From Scalesia atractyloides (lineage: Eukaryota > Streptophyta > Magnoliopsida > Asterales > Asteraceae), in NCBI GenBank assembly GCA_947069175.1, contig CAMTDV010000017.1:37395126-37459125 (forward strand): 64,000 nt of DNA. The letters run 5' to 3'. The notes beneath the pieces are model-generated. The model saw only the letters and a list, made by a program, of their open reading frames with translations, did not search any database and was not told where the DNA came from. Each line of letters begins with the position of its first letter. Position 1 is the stretch's first letter. Positions 58,592 through 64,000 of this stretch are shown one piece after another. Both the position numbers and the translations under genes were made by a program.

Positions 58592-60123
58592 TGATGTGTA
58601 TAAAATGCAACATTTAAATTACATCAAATGAGGCATGAAACTAACCGTTTTCTAGTACTAATGTTGGAAAAAGCACGCTTCTTTGTTCCTTTTGACTTTA
58701 CAGGACCAAATGAGCTTAAAAGAACAAAAGAAGCAAATAAGCAACCAAAACCAACATAAATACAAGAAGAAGGAATAACGAAACATGCTCGACCCCACAG
58801 CAGCACCCCAAAGACAAAAACAAGGAAACAGAGGCTGACCACGGGGCCGTGCCCAGCCAGGCATGGGGCGTGGTCAGGCCTTGCACTTAAAGACAAAGCA
58901 TGCAGAAACTTCTATTCCCACCACGGGGCCGTCCCCAGATCACCATGGGGCATGGTCAGACTCTAAGATTTGAAGAATCTTGAGAGTACAACGAAGAGTT
59001 GACCACAGGGCCGTGCCAAGAAGCCACAGGGTCGTTGTCACACCCCGACCCGCAGCGGAAAAGGTGATCGGGGCATGATTGGGTTATCATCAAAGCTCAT
59101 GACATTTATTATGCGTTTCATATTCATTAAATACAATTTAGTGGAAATTTACAATAATTGATACAACATATTCTAACTATCAATCTAAGCTTCTTTGTTC
59201 TCTTCTAAGGCATTTCCTAGGTTTTCTTTGCTTCGACCTGTTCACCTGTATCATGTGTAAAAAGGTTTTGGATCAACATAAAGTTGGCGAGTGAATCCTA
59301 TGGAAAACATTTGAACAAGTTTATTTGAATTGATTATGAAATATGTGCACAACCAAACATGAGTAAAAATAGATGTAAAACTTATTCAACAATCATAAGA
59401 TATTAAATAAAACACACATGAACAATAATGGAACATTTAGAGGCACGCGATGCTCAACTCGTCTCTCACGAGGAACTGAGGGGCCTAATGAATGAATTGC
59501 ATAAACATGATAATATGAATGACACAACTACAAACAATATAAACTCAATGATACACACATAAACAATAATGAATTTGATTTGTGGCACGCGTTGTTCAAC
59601 TCGTCTCCCACGAGGAACCGATGGGCTTAATGAATGAGTTTCATATAATTTGACAAAAAGAAATAAGTAATCACAACAATATAAACAATCTAAGTTTAGG
59701 TCATGATGTGGTATGGCACAAGTTTAAATAAATAAGTTAATTATTTTCATAACACATGACACACCCCAAAACGTATAATTTAAAAGGGGGAGTTGTAAGA
59801 TTCACTCACAGTGGGTGCGTTCGGTTGATGATGTTGAATGCACGCGAAGTGGTTTTAACCACGAGTGAGATTTAACCTAGATAAATCGCATTATGGTTTG
59901 GTAAGTAAACGGATTTTATTAATCTATTTTAGTAGGATTGTTGGGTGTATTTTTGTGAGTTTGAGGCTATTTTCTAACCTTAAAAATGTTATTTTTTAAG
60001 TATTTTTAATTGATTTTTAATTAAAATAATTAAATAAAAATAATAATAAAAATTGATTTTTTTCTGACCGTTGACCTGACCGTTGACTGACCGTTGACCG
60101 GTTCGAATGCGGAATATAAGTGA

Positions 60124-60710
60124 GCTGGGTGAGGCTCGAACCCGAGACCTCTCGTACGCGTGCACGCAGCTCTACCAACTGAGCTACGTGTCTAACCCGT
60201 TATATATCTGATTTTAATTATATTTATACATTAATTAGTTTAAACCGAAAATCATTTTATTTTTAAAAACAGTTTAATTTACTCGGACGATACGCTCCAC
60301 AGGTCTCGAACCCGGGACCTGTGGCTTAAACTAACACACAGTCCACCGCTGGACTGTGTGTTTAACATGTTATATAATCCAACTTTTATTATACTTAAAT
60401 ACAAACTATTTGTTTTCATTTCTGACTTATTTTAAAAAGGTAAACAATTGACCGGGTCGATGCAGAAAACAGACTCGAACTCGTGCACTTTGATTAAACA
60501 TACACACAGTCCACCGCTGGACTGTGTGTCTAACTTGGTTATTATTACGATTATTAATATACTTAACATATACCTGTAGCGACTCCGGTTCAGTTTAACA
60601 AAAAAATGATTTCTATTAAGGCAGCGTGTGTGAAACCGGATTCGAACTCGAGACGTTTGTATGTTTAATGTGCACACAGTCCACCGCTGGACTGTGTGTC
60701 TAACCCGAGT
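60124..60710 (-). other. Four tRNA-like modules in the family-A solo LTR
   Basis: In LTR order: 60705-60639 (hairpin 60673-60698, B box GAGTTCGAATCC), 60535-60472 (hairpin 60503-60528, GAGTTCGAGTC), 60365-60303 (hairpin 60335-60360, GGGTTCGAGACC) and 60198-60124 (A box TAGCTCAGTTGGTAGAGC, B box GGGTTCGAGCC). The first three share CACACAGTCCA-CCGC/GCGG-TGGACTGTGTG. One module more than in the LTR at 1197-3479. Confidence 0.6.
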
Positions 60711-61403
60711 AATATCCTGATTTTAATTATACATATACGTTCCGAAACATCGTCTTCCTCGTTGAGTTTTAACCAGAATCGGTAACAGACTGGTTCGAAG
60801 TTTTAATCGGTTTCTTAGCGTCTTACAGTTCATTAAGGTGAGATATGAGTATAAAGAAAAGAAAATAAGCGTGAGGTATACCGACTCGTTTTCCTCTGTT
60901 TTCCGGCAGAACTCCGGCGACAGAAATTAACTCCGGCGTCAGGTATCTTGCAGCAGGGAAACTTCAGAAAACTTACAGAGGGTGTGGGTGACTTCGGTAT
61001 AAGCTTAGGAGGTTCAATAAGGCTCGGAAATGGAGAAACCGGTTTTCTGGCGACGAACAGATTAATTCCGGCGAGTGGAATTACGTCCGGTAAAGGTGTG
61101 GTTTTGAGCGAAAAGGTTTGCAGTGGGTTGTGGGTGAATTTATAGGGCAAATCGTCGAAGAACCTGGTCTGATTTCCGACTGTATTCGTAAATTATAAAA
61201 ACTCCGGCGGTTATAACTTTGGTCGCGGACTCAGACGTCGTTTATAACCGATGTCTTAGTAATGGTTTACGTTATAACGTAAATTGTCGTTAAAACTCGC
61301 GAGAATTTCGGGATTTCCGACGACTGAACTATTGGGCGCCGGTTTTGAATTCGTAACGTCACTTTATAATTTAAATGATTCCAATATTTATCAAACAATA
61401 CAA

Positions 61404-61483
61404 GTGGCGCAGTGGTTTGTGTGAGGTGCGATAAGGCTGATGTTGAACCGGTTCAGACCCGGGTTCGAAACCCGGCAGAACCT
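61404..61483 (+). other. tRNA-like module antisense to the solo LTR, upstream of its TATA box
   Basis: A box GTGGCGCAGTGG (61404-61415, initiator-Met-like) and B box GGGTTCGAAACCC (61461-61473) within the T-arm stem CCCGGGTTCGAAACCCGG. Counterpart of 1384-1450. Confidence 0.6.
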
Positions 61484-62937
61484 ATGTATTTTTATTTTGC
61501 GTTTTTTAACAGTTTTTCAAAAACTAATTATATATTCCCGTATAATAATTGATTATGTATCGTTTAAAATTATTTTGGGCATTTAATTCGCAACGAATTT
61601 TTTTGACTGACTGTTCGGTTGATAAACGGAGCGGGTTTGGTATATCCGTTTTTTACGGATGTTACAGTCGTGTGGGGCCCTCTGCTGACAGGTTCAATTA
61701 ATGAAGGAAGAGAAGAAGCTAGCCACGGGCCGTGCCCACGAGACACGGGGCCGTGGTCGGGGTACTATTCTAACTATTAATAGGGGTGCTTGGTTCACTT
61801 CAAAGGCATCTCTTGGCAAACCACTTCTCTCTCACTTTGCCACCATTCCACCACCACTACAACACCAACACCCACCACCATCATCCATCTATCCTCTTTA
61901 GAGTGTGTAATAGTCTCGGGATCCAAGATTGATCGTAATAGTTCTTATCAAACAAAGGCCATGCTTCGCTAATCTCTTACATCACTTGGTGAAGACAAGT
62001 CTTTAATGTATTACTTTTGATTTTTAATCTTTCAGCACATTTTAATTTGGTATGTATTAATGACTTTAATGACTAGTTTCTTATGTTGAAAGTGAATTTT
62101 ACTAACCATTTCTTCATGATGTCATTGATTTGCTTATTCGTGTCTTTGCGGTCTATATAAAGCACGTTAACTACTTGGAAGGGGGTTAGAATGGTGGTTT
62201 GGTAAAGTTCTTGTCTCGTTCAGTGTATAGATCCTGTGAGGACTTGGTTCAAGCTTACTAGGACCTCCTTCAATGCCCCCCAGGTATTGGATGGCGGGGG
62301 TGCGAATAGCTTGAACCCCTCATATGTAAACTACTATTAAAACATTAAACCGGCTTCTTGGGATTGTATCCTTGCTGACTCAAACCACTTAGCAGATGTT
62401 AACGTCACATTTAAAAGAGGGCCTACTACTTTTTGCATTAATAACTTATTTAATAATATTTCAATATTCCGACTCTTTGGGATTGTATCCCTGGTAACTC
62501 AAACCACTGGGTTGAGGGTAACATCACTTTCAAAAGACAGGCCTACTAATTTAACTAAGATAATCTCTTGAAAAGTCCGAAAGTGCGAAAATCATCAAAG
62601 AATACATTAAAGAGGAGTTGGATCCAAGTGATTCTATCTTGTCTATTTGTATTTTTATTTATCTTTTCATTTTTAGATTTATTCTTATGTTTAAAACTTT
62701 TATCCAAAAATTTAGAGCGATTAGACGTTGACGATAAACTGGTATTAAAAGCTCTTGTGTCCTTGGACAACCTCGGTATCTTACCAACACTGTACTACGC
62801 TCGCGATGGGTGCACTTGCAGAAGTGTGTGTTTAGTGTTAGTACAATATCGTGTTTTATAAATGTAAAACTTGACTAATGCGTAAAATGGAGTTAAGATA
62901 TTAAAAAAATCATATCACGCTCGACGCACACCATTGA

Positions 62938-63230
62938 CTAGATATCAAAACTATTTACCATCAAGATTAAGGTATTTAGACTTTGGAGGTGTACAAATCA
63001 AAGGAAGAAAATGAAACTATGTCTATTGAAATGGTTGTCACGATGATGAACAGGTTAGTATTTTTTTACTAATTTATTATTTCGTTTATATTTATCTACA
63101 AATTTGTTAATTTTTTTATTTTAACTTTCAAGTGATTATTAGGGCAAGAAGATGCTGGATAGCATTTGAAACAGATTCATAAGATGGAAATGTTATAAAT
63201 AAGACAACTAATGTGGTATACACTGAAAAT
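62938..63230 (+). pseudogene. Exon-like fragments of an unrecognised gene, right of element D
   Basis: LPSRLRYLDFGG-like reading from about 62955 (partly out of frame), ending MVVTMMNR at a possible donor near 63052. After about 80 AT-rich bases and TTTCAAG comes RARRCWIAFETDS, a TAA, then GNVINKTTNVVYTENF up to 63230. This has the look of two exons split by a short intron, but I cannot name the family. Confidence 0.35.
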
Positions 63231-63622
63231 TTTAGTAAAAATTGAATTATTTGTTTTTTCCTCTTCCGATATATTTGTTTTTTTAAGTATTATAAATTTG
63301 AAGAAATTCATAGTATTTTCATTTGTTAAACTTTGTGTACACGCGGGCTCTAACATAGTTATAATTATAGTATAAAAACATATTTGTAAGGTTTAATTAA
63401 AAAATATCATTGCCATTATAAATTAAATATGTATTTGAAGTAAGGGTGGATTTTGTAGGAAGATTTAAAAAATCTCGTCTAATCAAAAGTAATGTTAGTG
63501 CATAATGTCTATGTCTATGTCTTAGTCTTGGATCGAGTCTGTATATTTTTGGCTAAATTAGACTAGAAAATGAAGGGTATTTATGTAATTAGCATACAAG
63601 TTCGCCCGGAATCATTATGTAA

Positions 63623-63667
63623 GATCAAGTTCGGCCGAACTTGATCAAGTCAAGTTCGCCCGAACTT
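63623..63667 (+). promoter_or_regulatory. AAGTTCGNNCGAACTT palindromes upstream of the element I TATA box
   Basis: Copies at 63627-63642 and 63652-63667. The first extends to a 24-bp perfect palindrome (63623-63646) because GATC flanks it on both sides. A degenerate copy lies at 63598 and a half site CGAACTTG at 63681. Same motif as in LTR B. Confidence 0.8.
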
Positions 63668-63694
63668 GATCACATCCCAGCGAACTTGTGTGGC

Positions 63695-63702
63695 TATAAA
63701 TA
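63695..63702 (+). promoter_or_regulatory. TATA box of the element I LTR
   Basis: TATAAATA in GGCTATAAATAGG, 28 bases after the last full palindrome. Confidence 0.7.
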
Positions 63703-63923
63703 GGTGTCTTGTTTCCTTCATTTGTAACTTTTGTAACTTTGGCACACTTACGGCGAAGCTCTGCCCGATCAGGATTTGACATGTATTGAACTATTATGAT
63801 CAATAAAACAAAGTTTAAATAGTAAATCTTGTCTATTTGGTTAATCTTGTCATATAATTTCCGCTTGTATGGACAATAGATACAATTTAGGTTCCTAAGC
63901 TAAACGGGAGACGATCTAACAAG

Positions 63924-63936
63924 TGGCATCAGAGCC
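63924..63936 (+). other. Primer binding site of element I (initiator Met tRNA)
   Basis: TGGCATCAGAGCC, two bases after the LTR end; one change from TGGTATCAGAGCC seen in element G. Confidence 0.85.
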
Positions 63937-64000
63937 ACGATACCTAAATTGGTGAAATCATAGCAAGATCTATTCTTATTCTACCTCTTTTTACCATTTT

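Larger units (their letters stand above)
59036..61666 (-). mobile_element. Solo LTR of family A, 2631 bp
   Basis: Minus strand TGTAACATCCG to GGTCGGGGTGTGACA, same termini and module order as 1197-3479. Exact 5-bp duplication GTCGT at 59031-59035 and 61667-61671. TATAAATT (minus) at 61137-61144. Inserted inside a palindromic unit of the D 3' LTR. Confidence 0.95.
52949..62933 (+). mobile_element. Non-autonomous LTR element D (tRNA-Asp primer), with nested solo LTR
   Basis: LTRs 52949-54632 and 58592-62933 (the latter holds a 2.6 kb insertion). ATTGA flanks at 52944-52948 and 62933-62937 fit a 5-bp duplication (terminal A of the LTR is shared). Primer site TGGCGCCGTTGCTGGGGAT (54638-54656) is complementary to plant tRNA-Asp, as in Athila/Tat-type Ty3/gypsy elements. 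The 3.96 kb interior has no RT, RNase H or integrase, only two short ORFs of unknown nature. Confidence 0.88.
58592..62933 (+). repeat. 3' LTR of element D, interrupted at 59036-61671
   Basis: About 1706 bp once the inserted solo LTR and one duplication are removed. Palindromic units at 58836-58878, 58919-58958, 59001-59035 (broken by the insertion) and 61719-61760; TATTAATA at 61775-61782. Confidence 0.9.
63493..63921 (+). repeat. 5' LTR of element I, 429 bp, rest beyond window
   Basis: TGTTAGTGCATAATG to GACGATCTAACA; the ends are inverted repeats (TGTTAG/CTAACA). Followed by a primer binding site. Size and primer fit Ty1/copia, but no coding region is in view. Confidence 0.85.

Overview
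The window is plant nuclear DNA packed with transposable elements. I see no intact host gene. The evidence is the Ty3/gypsy and Ty1/copia gag-pol remains, primer binding sites complementary to plant tRNAs, Helitron ends, tRNA-derived SINEs, TIR elements with exact target-site duplications (TSDs), and decayed fragments of plant genes (A20/AN1 stress-associated protein, sterol C5-desaturase, PPR protein). The element families look like those of the daisy family (Asteraceae), but that is recollection, not a search.

Layout. 1-3479: 3' end of a chromovirus-type Ty3/gypsy element (A), broken integrase plus a 2.3 kb LTR carrying tRNA-like modules. 3480-11342: leader, gag-pol and 3' LTR of a second gypsy element (B), itself sitting in a copia RNase H gene (C, 11343 to about 12000). 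12-18.3 kb: AT-rich spacer, a 25-bp minisatellite, a SINE and dispersed repeats. 18297-18991: hAT-like element. 19.9-21.0 kb: two adjacent decayed gene fragments. 21135-21464: SINE with a 16-bp TSD. 21.6-26.8 kb: a dispersed repeat split by a Helitron, which is split in turn by a 3.2 kb solo LTR (H). 28.1-39.4 kb: a decayed minus-strand ORF of unknown family, interrupted by a complete copia element (E, 31748-39364). 40.0-40.7 kb: foldback element with a telomere-like core between (TA)n tracts. 41.7-47.5 kb: MITEs, a PPR pseudogene, SINEs. 49640-50687: small Helitron. 50826-52372: mini-copia element (G). 52949-62933: non-autonomous LTR element (D) with a tRNA-Asp-type primer site; a family-A solo LTR (59036-61666) lies in its 3' LTR. 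63493-63921: 5' LTR of a further element (I), with primer site, running off the window.

The most interesting signal is in the LTRs. Several unrelated families each carry an array of short, CpG-containing dyad-symmetric motifs just upstream of their TATA box: AAGTTCGNNCGAACTT in B and again in I, TTACGGACCGTAA in H, CACGGGGCCGTG in D, and a GC-rich tandem repeat in E. In D the palindromic units also fill the gaps around two unrecognised ORFs but are absent from the ORFs. Family-A LTRs carry four or five tRNA-like modules with A- and B-box matches, some with the D-arm extended into a long perfect hairpin. Nesting order inferred from structure: C<-B<-A; repeat J<-Helitron<-H; remnant F<-E; D<-family-A solo LTR.
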